NCBI GenBank assembly: GCA_029962745.1
Contig: CM057158.1
Coordinates: 1,769,166-1,833,165 of the forward strand
Direction: 5' to 3'
Length of the DNA stretch: 64,000 nt
From: Echinometra lucunter
Taxonomy: Eukaryota; Echinodermata; Echinoidea; Camarodonta; Echinometridae
In this document: positions 25,403 to 37,300 of the stretch, piece by piece
Position numbering within the stretch: position 1 is the first letter of the stretch
How the letters are laid out: each line of letters starts with the position of its first letter
Notes under the pieces: model-generated
Database searches by the model: none
Told to the model about the DNA's origin: nothing
What the model saw: only the letters and a program-made list of their open reading frames with translations
Program-made: the position numbers and the translations under genes

Positions 25403-26242
25403 TCAAATTTGGGAGTGAGATGGTAAAGGAAGTTTCATTTTGTCGTCATCCTTCTTCTTTCCAAGTTCATTCAGGCCTGGGACAGTCAAAGTGAAGTTCC
25501 CCCGTAGGTAAGTGAACATCTGACCGAAAGATTGGAAGAGGGGGTCGAGAACCGACCGGACCACACCCCTGGTGAGTACTTCAACGATCCTGCAAGCCTG
25601 AAGGATTACCTTAAGAGCTGGGTTGACCAGCCAGATCAGGACAAAGTTCATCATGGCGAAGACCAGACCCCAAGCTATACCCAGGACAGGGCCAAGGAGG
25701 GCGGAGAGGAAGATGTAAAAGCCCCTCTGTGTGGAAATTATGGTATACATTGAAACATAATCGTAACCTTTAAATGCGAAATAGATATGACTACGAAGAT
25801 ACGTGCTTTATATAGCAACCATTAAGAATTCATTTCCCACTTTTCAGCAGAATAATATGTACATGTACATAATACTACCTCACTAATATATATTCGGTAA
25901 AATAAACAGAATTCACAATGAGTGACGTGGGTAACAATATTTAAAACAAGACTATTTTGTTTTGTCCCTATTATAGTAATGAAATTCTAAAAAATCAAAC
26001 AGAGACCCGACCAACAACAACAACAACAACAACAAAATCTCACTTGACACGATTATGAACGGCGTACAAAAATCTTTTTGAAATAGTTCTGAAAATGCGC
26101 CTATATTCAAATGTAGTTAACATGGATTGATTTGGGAATTTAAAGAAAATATCAACCATAAAGTAAATTAATTTGCTGTGTTGGTGTCAAAAAGGGTTAC
26201 GTAGTAATTAGAGGAATATTTTGGAAGGACCAACCTCTTCTC

Positions 26243-26284
<42 letters not shown>

Positions 26285-27022
26285 CTCACATTTAAGTGTT
26301 AACTCACCGATGTCCATGTGAAAATGAGTCTATTGTAATTCCAGACCACACTGACATTTTCTGAACCACGTGGCTCCTGGAAGGTCTCCTCGAAGTCAAC
26401 CTAGGATAGAACATTAAAGAATCATTTGATGTTCTTCTATTTTTCATGTATAAGTTGAAGGTTTGTTGAACATCTTCAATATTTTCAGTCTTAACAGAAT
26501 TACAATAGACAGTTTCTTCCTTTTAGGTTTGCTGAACCAAGTTTTATTTTTCTCTAGTAAAAAGCTTGTGGTATTTGCGTTCCGATTAAGCATTACAATA
26601 CGGATTTGCTAGTTTATAACAAAATGTTTATTTAAAGCCATGAGTGCAACAGCATATACAGGTGTATATATTCATGATTTTAATGATAGTCATGAAAGTC
26701 ATTGTTTTGATCCACAGTGATACAGGTCAGGGAGCTTTCGAGGGGGTGGGATGTTTCAATCACATTTTCAGCCTAGTCTCACCTTTACATTTGGCTTAAG
26801 AGAGTACAAATCCTCTTCGTCGTACTTTGCCGTTTGTTGTGCTTTCTCGAAAGCTCCATGACAACATGGTCTAGGTTCGGGTTGGGTCTGGTAACCCGAG
26901 TTGTAGAGCGGGTAGTAGTGGCCACCTTGTGATATCAAGTAAGTCGTAGATGGACTTCTTTCCAGCTGTTCATTCTGACGTTGGTTTTCATCCATGGTAG
27001 AGTTGATAGATGTTGCTGACAT
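25403..27022 (-). CDS. Caveolin, complete, three coding exons
   Basis: Exons 27022-26783, 26400-26308 and 25726-25403 give 218 residues. Caveolins are hairpin-anchored scaffold proteins of caveolae in the plasma membrane. Exon 1 encodes a polar tail rich in Gln/Tyr ending PNVK. Exon 2 begins VDFEETFQEPRGSENVSVVW, matching the caveolin VDFEDxIAEPxGT...W signature. Exon 3 holds the intramembrane hairpin (YIFLSALLGPVLGIAWGLVF, MMNFVLIWLVNPALK) and the conserved DPLFQSFGQMF. Cysteines that could be palmitoylated are CCH in the N-terminal region and QACR after the hairpin. The C-terminal tail after GNFTLTVPGLNE is polar and Lys/Asp-rich. Both introns are phase 0. It is longer than vertebrate CAV1 (178 residues) because of the N-terminus. 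Which paralogue it represents cannot be said. Confidence 0.88.
26243..26281. repeat. (CT)n microsatellite
   Basis: About 19 CT units, close to the donor side of caveolin exon 2. Confidence 0.95.
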
Positions 27023-27640
27023 TGATTGTTCCTGCCAATGAATCCAGGAAAGGATAATGATGCGTCAATTTTACGATTCAAATCTTCAGTTTCACTTCTT
27101 TTTGTTGGTGCTTTGAGAATAATATCATGGTCAAATGGCCACGATTATTCTTCTTTTACTATCTTGCTTGTTACATACCGCAATAACTGAAGAATAATTA
27201 AAAAGATGCTGAAAATTGTCAACCGGGAAATATTAATGCCCCATTTCGTACAAAATGGCGATTGGATATTGGTGACTCAACATTTGCTCTTGCGATAATG
27301 GCTCCTGTCTTAATTTCTCCGAAGACATAGGGTTTAGGGTTAGGGTTGTGATAGTGGTTTTGATTTAGAATGACGTGAGAATAAGGATTAAGCTTAGTGT
27401 TAGGTTTGGGGTTAGGTTTTATGTTTTACTTAACATGCACATTTTCCATGGAAGCAACTGTCGCCGGAGCAAATGTCATGGAACCTGGATTTTACCACTC
27501 TTCATCAAGGATAAACGGGGGATAAACACATAAAATGCTTGCAAACACCAAATGTTCCATCGACCGTGACATTTTTAATTACTGGAAGTCTCATGTTCCA
27601 TTCTAAAAGTGAAAAATTGATAGAATAGAATGCAACTTAC

Positions 27641-27720
27641 CAAAATTTTAAGCAAGACAGAAAGCAGCACAAACCTGCACTACAGAAGATGGAGTGTATC
27701 TCTCACAGCTCTCTCATAAA
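27641..27720 (-). other. Possible non-coding first exon of the caveolin gene
   Basis: A strong minus-strand donor (AATTTTG/GTAAGTTGC) sits at 27641, and a GGCAG acceptor lies just upstream of the caveolin ATG at 27022. The outer boundary is a guess; transcript data would be needed. Confidence 0.3.
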
Positions 27721-28269
27721 AATTCGGAATTTTGATAGCAATCTTATCTCAAGTTTATTTACCATGTTAACGTCATAGGAATCAACTACCTCATAGCGGG
27801 TATGTTCTTTCAAACAATAAGCGTAGGCATGATAAAAACTACACTATGTGAGCAGAGTTTCATACTACAGATGAATAAAGACGAACAAATATTTCTTTGC
27901 AAATTGAGATGGATAATAAAATTATGATTGATATTTTTCCAAATGTGTAATTTATGAGCACCTTATTCAATAAGTGGATCGGACCCATTATCTCAGTTCT
28001 TTTAATAGATTTCATTGGAATTTTGTTCCAACTTTGCCAGGTCTGGAGATAACGATATGCAAATATTCATTGACGTCACGGTAAGGAGCGAAGCTCAACT
28101 TGTCAAAGGTTTTCAAAATTTTTGTTTTAAAAAGTGAACAAAGGAGCCTGCTTAATAACTTGTGATACCCCCCCCCCCCGAAAAGTGTTCATTCTAAATA
28201 AGCCTTGTTTATTCTGACATCACATTAACTTGCAACACACATGCGTGACACCCCTTTTCTTTCACTCCC

Positions 28270-28324
<55 letters not shown>

Positions 28325-29100
28325 CCTCTCTCCCGCTTACCCTTGATCTCTCTCCGCCTTCGTGCACCCTATCTATTTTACATCTGAACATTAAGCCCTT
28401 GTTTTGGGACTTGTTTGTTTCTGGTGTGGTTTTTCTTTGGTCCTCATTACCAACTAGGCCTAACAGACACACACGCACACTCACCCACAACTACGCTCTT
28501 TTGCTTGTTTTGCTTTGTTTTCTTTTTTTCTGAATCAACAAATGGATGATAAATAGTTTCACAAACCATTTTAAAGTTGCTCAAGGTTTTTATTCTTTTT
28601 TTTTTTCTTTCTTTCCCCATTTCTTTATCTTCCTTCTTCTTTAGGATAATTGTTGCCGAATGAAATTCACCAATACTTTTTAAAAGTATAATTAAACGAA
28701 AGGAAAACGGAGGAGAGAGAACTCGCCAAACAAACCAAATTGCAGAAATAGCCGTCCATGTCAACTCTCCAAACACTAGAATCTGACCGAGGAGGGGGGG
28801 GGGGGGGGGGAGGGGGGTATCTGAATGGATAGATAAACGATGCCCATTGGACCCAATGATAATAATAATAATGGGTACGAGTACTCTTGTCACTGGACGG
28901 AAAGATCAACATGATCAAAGCTCAGCTATGACGTAGACATCTTGAAAGTAATAAGACAAACGTAAGACATAAAGCGGTATAATACATGTATATCTGAGAG
29001 TAAACAAAAGGAGACATCTTTTTTTGTTGTAGTGGTACAGGGCAAATGAACCCTTAACCCCGTATGAAACGAATAAACAGCTCTATTTAAAGGAAAAAGA
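27721..29100. other. Intergenic between caveolin and ECI2, left part
   Basis: A (CT)n tract lies at 28271-28321 and a G run at 28795-28818. No exon seen. Confidence 0.5.
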
Positions 29101-29159
29101 GACAAAGTGTCTATAATAAAAAAAAAAATGAAAAAGGAAACGAAGAGGAAGAAGAAATA

Positions 29160-29240
29160 AAGAAGAAGAAGAAGAAGAAGAAGAAGAAGAAGAAGAAGAA
29201 GAAGAAGAAGAAGAAGAAGAAGAAGAAGGAGAAGAAGAAG
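29160..29240. repeat. (GAA)n microsatellite
   Basis: About 25 AAG/GAA units followed by (GAT)n. The poly-Ser and poly-Met frames across it are artefacts. Confidence 0.97.
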
Positions 29241-29365
29241 ATGATGATGATGATGATGATGGAAACAGGAGAGGAGAAAAAAAGTAGAGGTACAAAAGGA
29301 AGAATAGGAAGAATAATGTATAGGTATATATTGTATAATTACGTTTACTGTATGCTGTGTACACT

Positions 29366-29586
29366 ATTAAAAATTCCGGGTCAGATTGACCCGGAAATAG
29401 TCCGTAGGGGCCACACTCCATTCCGGGTCAAAAATGACCCGGAATATGGTCCTGAAGACTGTTTCTGGGTTATATTTGACCTTAATCCGGGTATTTTTAA
29501 TCTATTCCGGGTCATTTTTGACCCGGAATGGAGTGTGGCCCCAACGGACCATTTTAGGGGTCAAGTCCGACTCGGAATATTTAAGA
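29366..29586. mobile_element. Fold-back element with nested TTCCGGGTCA palindromes
   Basis: Arms about 29368-29440 and 29497-29573 both contain GGGGCCACACTCCATTCCGG in opposite orientation. Each also carries TTCCGGGTCA and TGACCCGGAA facing each other. Confidence 0.75.
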
Positions 29587-29599
29587 TTGTAGGAAATTT

Positions 29600-31163
29600 G
29601 CATTTTGAAATGACCTCCCTCTTTCTCGAAATATTCTCAAGCACTACAATGGACCGCTCAACAACACAGTGAAAGTTGTTGATTGCTACATTATTTCATG
29701 TTTTAACGATCTTTCAGAAGAAATCTACCCCCCTCCTGTTTTTTTTTTTTTTCAGAATACCATTTTGTGTGTTCATATTTTTTCTCCAATTCCTATGCAA
29801 ACTTTTCTCCCCCCCCCCCCCTCTCTCTCTCTCTCTTCATATTCCTCGACTCTATCCCTTTTTCTATTTACTACTTTTCAGTCTGTCCCTCTCATTTTCA
29901 CCCTTTCCTCTCTTACTTTGCCTATATACTAAACTTCATAATCAAGTATATGTATCACATACTGACATGTATAATACTTTAAAATCAAATGTGACGATCA
30001 CGACTGCATTGTGTATGTATGTTTATCAATGGTTTATTAGAATTTGCCGCTACATAAGACAAACATGTCATATTCATTTCCAATAACATATTTACATTAC
30101 ATAGAAAGCAATTAATTATATCATTTATATGAGATACACTCTAAAAAATAACAATACATTTTTCAAAATAAATTAACCTTAACATGAAACAATTTTCAAA
30201 ATCAATTATAAAGAGCACTATCCAGAAGTAAGTCTTTTTTTATCAACTAAAACTCCTGCCAAATCTTAACCAGGGTTTAATATATCTGACAGGACTATAC
30301 AGGCCTCAATATGAAGTGATTTGCATACATCCAGATTTCTGTATCATTCAAACCAATGCTACTCTTCTTCGTCTCTATTTTCTTTCATAATGCACAACAG
30401 TTGCATTCAGTCCACAGAGTCCATGTCTTCAACTGCAAAATATAATAAATACAAGAAGATTCAGTTCTTTTGCTTTACTTTCTCCATAAATAAGCTACTG
30501 TGCAACATCAGTCTCCCTTCTATGCATTCAATGTGCTATCTTTTGTGTGTGACATGTATTCTTTTTCATTTTTATGTGAGTGTTGAACATGCTGTTGCAA
30601 AAAAAGTGGCTGCAGTACAGTGTTCAGTGTGTATGATCACATAGATCTTACATTATTCCTATTTTCTATAGACTTGCATAAGTGTTGGTAAAACTTCAGC
30701 TTTGGTAGCAGTAATCCCTGATGGAATGATCATTAGCCAAGATAGCAGGGCAGTGTCCAATAAAAATGTTTTCAATACTTCTAGGACAACAGCAAACAGA
30801 TGTAAAAACAAATAGACAAGAGGAAGAATTGTACCTTTGACACATTTCAGAAACAATTTCTCTCCATATCCTTTACCCTGTAATACGTTCTCATATGTCA
30901 GTGATACAAACTTGCAGTTAACTTTAACATTTTCCAATACTTCACAATATTTATCAATTGTCCAAGTTCAAGTATATAGGATACATGCATTTGTTGATGC
31001 ATAAAACTTAAGTTATGCAAGAACAACCACATATCACCTCCCATAAAATGAACCACTTTTCTGAAGATGCAAACTGATAGGTCCTGCACCATGCAATAAA
31101 GCATTTAGCATATGTAGCTTTACAGAAATTGAAACCAACACTAGATGGACATTATGCAGCACC
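29600..31163. other. No further gene seen; probably includes the ECI2 3' UTR
   Basis: AT-rich with a C run at 29810-29821. An AATAAA on the minus strand at 30033-30038 could end the ECI2 transcript, but this is weak. Confidence 0.35.
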
Positions 31164-31316
31164 TTAGAGCTTGGATTTTGAGAAGAAGTTCATAATGGCC
31201 TGTGCACACTCGTCTGATGTCCACCTATCAACAAGGAGATCACACTCAGCTCGATTAACCTTGTAGAGCAGCTCTTTCTCTGTGTCCCGAATCAAATTCT
31301 TGGCAAGTCGCATGGC
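31164..31316 (-). CDS. ECI2: ECI2 terminal exon, PTS1 SKL
   Basis: 51 codons ending NFFSKSKL and TAA. The SKL tripeptide is the canonical peroxisomal import signal. It shares an 83-base identical run (31174-31256) with the paralogue's last exon. Confidence 0.93.
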   Translation of the reverse strand, partial: AMRLAKNLIRDTEKELLYKVNRAECDLLVDRWTSDECAQAIMNFFSKSKL

Positions 31317-34300
31317 CTACATGGACAGGAAGCATAAGGAAAAATGTCAATACTATGTAAAGATCAGCAAATTTCAAGCAAGCAAATGGAATAAGCGGCA
31401 GCATATCACTTTTTTTTTTTCATTTTCCTTTAAACCAACACTGACTAAAATTGATACACAACAGGAATTCATAATTCAAAAATAGTCAAAAGGAGAAAGT
31501 TTTAAGAAAATCTGATTAGTGATATTGATAACAAAAAAAATCAAAGAAGTAATCAAATTAACACAAAGGCTGAAAATTTGTTGACAGACATTTGTATTTG
31601 GTATAATTTCCACACATTCTGCCTATACTGAAGTCAACAAGTTCCAGCATAGATATTTCATTGAGTGATTTAAAAATTGGTGATTATTCAGTTCACTTTT
31701 TACTACCAATGACCTGCATGCAGAAATACTGAGAAGAGAATAAGAATGACTACATCATGAATTGTTTCGACCAAGATTCAGATGAATAGGTATACTTACA
31801 TTCCTAGGGAGCTGAGCGTATTCCTGGACCCTCTTTTCCACAGTCTCTCTGAACTGAGCATCAGGGATCACCTCTGTGACGAGACTACGATCAAAGGCTT
31901 CCTGAGCGTTCAGCTTCTTACCAAACAACAGGAACTCATTTGCCTGTTGGTAGGAATTAATTACACAAGTAGATATGAGAATTAGTGGTGAGCTTCCCAG
32001 TCCTCCCCATAAACCATTCCTCCTCCCTCCTTGATGAAATCTATACTTTGGATGACAGTGTCTGTTCCCATGTGTGCATTGTTATATCTGATTTGTCTTT
32101 AGTAATCCAGCTAACACCTTGAATTATCATGCAATGTTTATTCTGTGAGCTATAATACATCAACACATCAAAAAATAATAGTCAGTACCTGAACTATGTA
32201 TTTATACAACTACTGCAAACTTTCCTGTTGAGGCATCACAAATTCATACACAGTCTGTGCATCCCTTATCTGATAAAATTTGAGTATCATGTATAAAGCA
32301 GCATACTTGCTCAGACTAATGTAAACATGATACAACAGTTGTGTGCTAAGAATAAGCCATCTTGATATCACTGTTAAATAGAGTACTGAAGCGATGACGT
32401 CACAAAAAACTTTTATGGAATTCCAGAATTTCGGATACCATGTCTCGAAGGAGCAGGATGAAAAACATCCACAGCCCAAATTTTATGGGAATCGGCTCAT
32501 GGGGACCCGATATGAGGCCACATGAATACCTACCTAGCCCCACTGAAATCATTGTAAGTTGACCTGGTTCTAAAAAGTTACACTGATTTCAGTGGGGATA
32601 TTTAGGTTCATGTGGCCATACCTTGGGACACTGTGAACTGATTCACGTCAAATTTGGTGCGTGGAGGTTTTTCATCATGCTCTGCCGGAATATAGTCATG
32701 AAAATGCTCCAATGCAAAAAACAAAATTTGATGACATCACACTTCGGTACTCTACACCCATTACCTACTGACTTGTCCAATTCCATAGGCCATCCAGGGC
32801 CCTGTTTCATAAAACTTGTTATCAGTAACTGCCAGATTTCTATGACAAATTTGCTCTCAGCCCATCAGATGCAAGGATTTCGGTAGCTTATAACAGTTAT
32901 TGCAACTTGTTATTGAATAGTTTTATGAAATGGGCCCCAATGGGTAAAAGCCCTTACCTTGGCTGGTCCCATAATCTTAGGGAATGTGTATGAAGAACAG
33001 CCTTCAGGACTTTGACCAAGAGCAGCAAACGGTGTTTGGAAGGTTGCCTGTGAGGAACATACATCCAGTGAAATTGTAAAAAGGGATTTATGCATCAACT
33101 GCATTGTATGAAACATGTCCCAGCAACTATACCTTCTCATTCTATTTGTTGTCAATTTTCTGGACTTTCAATCAGGAAGTTAAACTGCCATTATTTCAAA
33201 TGGCTTACAGATTGAAAACACAATAGCTATATTCAATTTGCAATGTACATCTCAGGGCCATGTACTATGTCATTCAATTCAGTTTCACTTTCTGTTTCTC
33301 CAATCAACATGCAATATTCCACTTGTCATTTATGATGAAGTAAAGAACAAATAAAATAATGTTGTGGGCCTTCAGTACATACACATCCTACATAATGTGT
33401 ATGTATGTATCACCCAAGTATTTTACTATAATTTGAGCCATTTCAGCCTTTCAGCTGCAATGCTGCATGTAAGATGAGTTTCATGAAAAATAAACCATTC
33501 ACTGCATGAACCAACATTACCTTCAACTTTCACCCTAACCTAAATCTCCACTGCCCCAGTGACCCCTGACCATAAACCCATACTTCCGACGCAGCAAACC
33601 CAGAAGCTAACGCAGTTCACTGAAAATTCAAGCAATCAAGAGCCCTACTATGTGTGTCCACAGAAAAATCAGCATTCATTGTTATCAGCCTACAATTTCA
33701 GATTTATATGACTATTTATTTGTAAAATGTAAACAAAATCATAATCCATGATTTGTTTGTTTTACACATTTCATTATGTCTCTAATTTGACAAATTATCA
33801 CCATATTTAATACAGGAAGATCAACCACAACTTTCAGGGTTAAAAAAAAAAATGTCATCTCATGACATAGTAAATTACACTTTATTTAAATACATGTACT
33901 TTATCCAATGGCATACAAGTTGGAGACATCAATCATATAAAAGGTTTCCTACTTTATGATTTGGAGTTCTAATGATGTGAAAGCGGGACTCACTTTATCT
34001 GAGGCATAGACAACATCCATTAGACCCAGTGTGGTTACTGCAATACCAACTGCTGGTCCATTCACTGCACATACCAGAGGCTTGGGAAAATCTATAAAAG
34101 CTTTGATGAAAACTCTGCAATAAGTAAACAAAGAAAACAAATACTACTTCATTCTTCATCTAGGTTAAGTAACAGGTACTTGAACAGTCTTATGCAGGGA
34201 CATGAGTGAAAGTAGCAGGGACTCTAACCCAAACTGACCCTTAAAGGGGGTACCAAATGCTGAAACAATGTTAGCTATTTAAAAGAGCATGATTTTATTA

Positions 34301-37300
34301 GCAGAAAATCATCTGCCTAAAGTTTTTTAAAAAGTCCTGTTGCCAAGGAAACCCCCAAATGTGGTAAGATTTCAGGATATTTTTGACCCCTCAGCTGTCA
34401 CCCAGTTTCAATTGGGTACCCACTTTGACGTCATTTTGACACTTCTAGCAAAATGCGTGCAAAGTATTATACATATTGTACTGTCTAGCGCGCAGCACAA
34501 CTGCAATGCGCGAAGCTGGGTGCCCACTTTTACGTCATACCTCATACTCAAATTTTTTGGTCAGCTCTTCACTTTTATGAAAAAATTAGCCATAATGCAT
34601 TGATTTTGATTGAAAATCATCATATTTTTAATGTATTTTTTCTCAGAATTCTATTCTCGATCATATATCAAAAAAAAATTTACCATTGTGTAATCACTTT
34701 AAGTCTGAACCACATCTCTACATACTGTCCAACGAATGCTCATGCATCAACATTCAATTCCTCAACTTAACTTATTTCCTCATTTGATTCTTTTCACTTT
34801 TTCTCAATCATTTTTTTTTTTTTTTTAATCTGGAAGGTCAACAGAATCAGGTTCTTTAAAAAGCGAGGAGTTCAAAATTGGTTGAGATTTGACATAAGAA
34901 AACACAAAGTAACTGGGGCAGCAAACCATCTTTATGATATATATACAGGGGATACCTTTTTTTTTCTATGGGGTACCACTCATTTTGGAAAAATTCAGGT
35001 AGTAACCCACTCTTTTACAACCTTTGTTCTTACATATCATGTACTATTCATTTGTATATTATTAGAGGAACACAAGTATTTGATAGCTTTATAAGCATTG
35101 ATATATTACAGAAAATCTAATCAAATAATTTCAATTAAATAATTTTATCACCCACAATCATACAAATAAGTACTTGTAATAAATTTCAATACCAAATCTT
35201 TACAATTTTAGATTGTGGTCTGTTTTTCACTTACTCTAGTAGGTCAGCTCCTTTCTCAGACTCTTCACGTAATACACTTGGGTCAATGCTCATGAAATTA
35301 TTCAAGTCATTTCCACTGCAGTAAAAGTCACCAGCACCTATGAAACATAAACATTACATGAATAACAACAATAACACTTTTTAACCCATAGAGGTACAGT
35401 GTCACCTTCAGGAGACGCTTTTGCAGTATCTGTTGGTCCAGAATGTTGGGCAGTACATATTATACATGAGCAGAAAGACAAAAATGCACTGACAAATTTG
35501 AGCCCATTCCCATCGCTGTATGGTGAGGCGTTCTCGAATTAGAGCAGTTTAAGGGTAACTAATCATTAAAGTCTTTAAATAGGCAACGCAGTGAATAATA
35601 TATAATCACTATTTCTGTGTTCGAATTGGCAATTTCTGATTCAATTTTACGATTATATTTCATTTTGGTTTATATTATATCCATATTTATTTTTTTCAAG
35701 CTATGTAAACGTGGGAAAAAATAATTTGTATTGCCAATTTGAGGACTGAAGATGATTAATTTAAACCTCAAGAAAGCTCTGCACTGCTATGGGTTAACAG
35801 TGATGTAAATCTAAAAGTAATTTACTTGATTACTTTATCATTAGAAGGCCATTAGAAATGGGTAGGAATCTTCAATAAAAACTGCACTGCACAGCATTCC
35901 AGGTTGCACACTTTTTAGAAGCATGAGAATTGTTCCAAATCCCTTGTTTGGATGAATATGGCTAACCTGTGATTACAGCAAGGACCACATTGTCATCTTC
36001 CCCTGCAGTTTTCAGAGCAGTTGCCCATTCTGTGTACATCTGCAAACAACATGATCATTAAAATAATGAAAGAGAGGAAATTAAGAAAATGGTTGCATTC
36101 ACTACTACATGCATACATTCTTAATCAAGAGCTCTGACTATACTTAATTCTGTTGGATATGCTATATGCAAATCCTATACATCCTATCATTAATCGAAAA
36201 TCATATCCTAAAACAGATAAAATACACTGAAAATAACAATGCAATACCTTTACAAGTTCAAAGATTTTCAAAGCAGTGAGAATCAAGTTCCTCAAAACCT
36301 CTCAAGTATATCACATTAAAGGATGTGTCATTCGTTATCTATATTTTTGGAGCAACAAGCATATTTACACATCACAAAAAGATATTAAAGATATTGGCTA
36401 ACTTTGAGAGCAGCTGATTTAAAAAATTTTCAAACTAAGATGAAACATGTGTATGAGTACTTGTATTTGTACTAAAAAACCCTGAAACCAACGATAATTT
36501 GGAATGAAAAGTTGTAGGTTAGACGCAAACTGCGATTTTATTAGCTTTCGTCTCGAGAGACAATGAACTAAGACGACGAATTAAAAAATACCGTTACCTG
36601 CCTTCCTCCGTGTGATACGTCAATACACTCAGTGCGGTCCGTTCAGTCACGTGCGCATGCGCACTCCTTACGTTTGGTCTGTGCAACCGACCCTCGTATA
36701 TTTTTCAAACATTGGTTCACATTTCTAACATTCAAAAATACTTCCCGTGGATATTATACTCTGAAACTTTCAAACTGGTATTTTTACTCTATAACCCTAA
36801 TGTTTATCCCATTTTCAAGTAACAAAATGAGATTTTTAAGAATTCATAACAATGTTAACCAATGTCTTTAATTGGGGCACTGGCGCCAGTGAGTTATAAA
36901 ATCTGAATCAATGTATTTGCTTACCGCTGTAGTTATAGCATTCTTCTTGTTAGGTCTATTGAGTAAGATGGTGGCTACTCCATTATCCACTGTATACTGT
37001 AGCCCTGTGAAAGACATAGTGCCTTCTGATGAGGCTGACTGGACTTCACCACTTTCTTGTGCAGCTAGATCACTCACAATGCCTACATACTTTTCTTTTG
37101 CTTGGTCCTGAAAATGAGGAAGACACATATCAGTTTAATAGCATAAATGATGGATTACCAGCTAAACTTTGATTCAAAGTCGTTACACTCGTAGTATTAA
37201 ACGTAGCTTAGATGTGCTGGAAGAAAAACAAAATTTTTCCCCACCACTTCTGCCCAATTTCATTGCATTGCCAGATGTTATAATTCAGGTCACAAATTTT

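Noticed and set aside
25532..25753. Plus-strand frame over caveolin exon 3
   Set aside because: Antisense shadow of the hairpin-coding exon.
29083..29421. Poly-serine protein
   Set aside because: Product of the GAA microsatellite read on the opposite strand.
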